Below are positions 63,982 to 64,000 of a DNA stretch of 64,000 nucleotides, in pieces. This stretch comes from JAFLCM01 sp964510955. GTDB taxonomy: Bacteria > Planctomycetota > Phycisphaerae > Phycisphaerales > UBA1924. The notes beneath the pieces are model-generated. The model was given only the letters and a program-made list of their open reading frames with translations, was not told where the DNA came from and did not search any database. The position numbers and the translations under genes were made by a program. The DNA lies in the NCBI GenBank assembly GCA_964510955.1, contig CAZEDW010000001.1:1-64000 (forward strand), written 5' to 3'. Within the stretch, counting starts at the first letter, position 1; the number at the start of each line of letters is the position of its first letter.

Positions 63982-64000
63982 GTTTGCGGCTCCGCTTGGT

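Overview
The window is a GC-rich, gene-dense piece of a bacterial chromosome, most likely from the phylum Planctomycetota and probably class Phycisphaerae. This is inferred from three things: large secreted proteins that end in dockerin-like EF-hand repeats without cellulosome genes, C-terminal anchors of the form VPTPG/VPSTG + hydrophobic stretch + Arg-rich tail, and abundant short dispersed repeats. An HldE heptose enzyme points to a lipopolysaccharide-type outer membrane. No phage, plasmid, CRISPR array or rRNA operon is seen.

Layout. 1-2.3 kb: the N-terminal part of a diadenylate cyclase (runs off the left edge) and a polytopic membrane protein. 2.3-6.4 kb: adenine deaminase, a small reverse-strand gene and gamma-glutamyltransferase. 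6.4-12.6 kb: a pyrimidine operon pyrF-pyrE-carA-carB behind a good sigma-70 promoter and a leader holding an intrinsic terminator (candidate attenuator). 12.6-22.1 kb: an unknown protein, then secreted proteins (a 1426-residue beta-helix/FG-GAP/dockerin protein, a C-terminally anchored protein, an SGNH hydrolase, a second dockerin protein). 22.1-30.0 kb, reverse strand: nadC, hldE, a TPR-like membrane protein, leuS, trpA, tRNA-Gln and a 73-residue protein. 30.3-36.0 kb: a CUT1-type sugar ABC transporter (binding protein, two permeases, ATPase) whose gene junctions are filled with repeats. 36.0-42.3 kb, reverse strand: an SOS mutagenesis cassette imuA-imuB-dnaE2 with an SRAP-domain gene.

42.4-50.3 kb is the most interesting block. 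A histidine kinase with two c-type heme motifs in its extracytoplasmic sensor and a sigma-54 (NtrC-type) response regulator lie divergent to a run encoding a GcvH-like protein without the lipoyl lysine, a small membrane protein, a Tat-exported four-cluster ferredoxin, an NrfD/HybB membrane subunit and a dodecaheme cytochrome c. Two well-formed -24/-12 sigma-54 promoters precede the two parts of that run. This looks like a self-contained, redox-controlled transmembrane electron-transfer module related to Hmc/Qrc complexes.

50.3-52.2 kb is a repeat island with a truncated RAYT (REP-associated tyrosine transposase) relic, three copies of a REP-containing module, an AT-rich membrane-protein gene and tRNA-Val. 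52.2-64 kb: two more secreted proteins, cinA, a pseudouridine synthase, a PilZ protein, a HEAT-repeat protein, several unknowns and two SRPBCC proteins.

A theme across the window is invasion of genes by short dispersed repeats. Related repeats lie in frame inside leuS, dnaE2 and cinA, form a C-terminal extension of the ABC binding protein, and sit directly in front of carB and the two permease genes.
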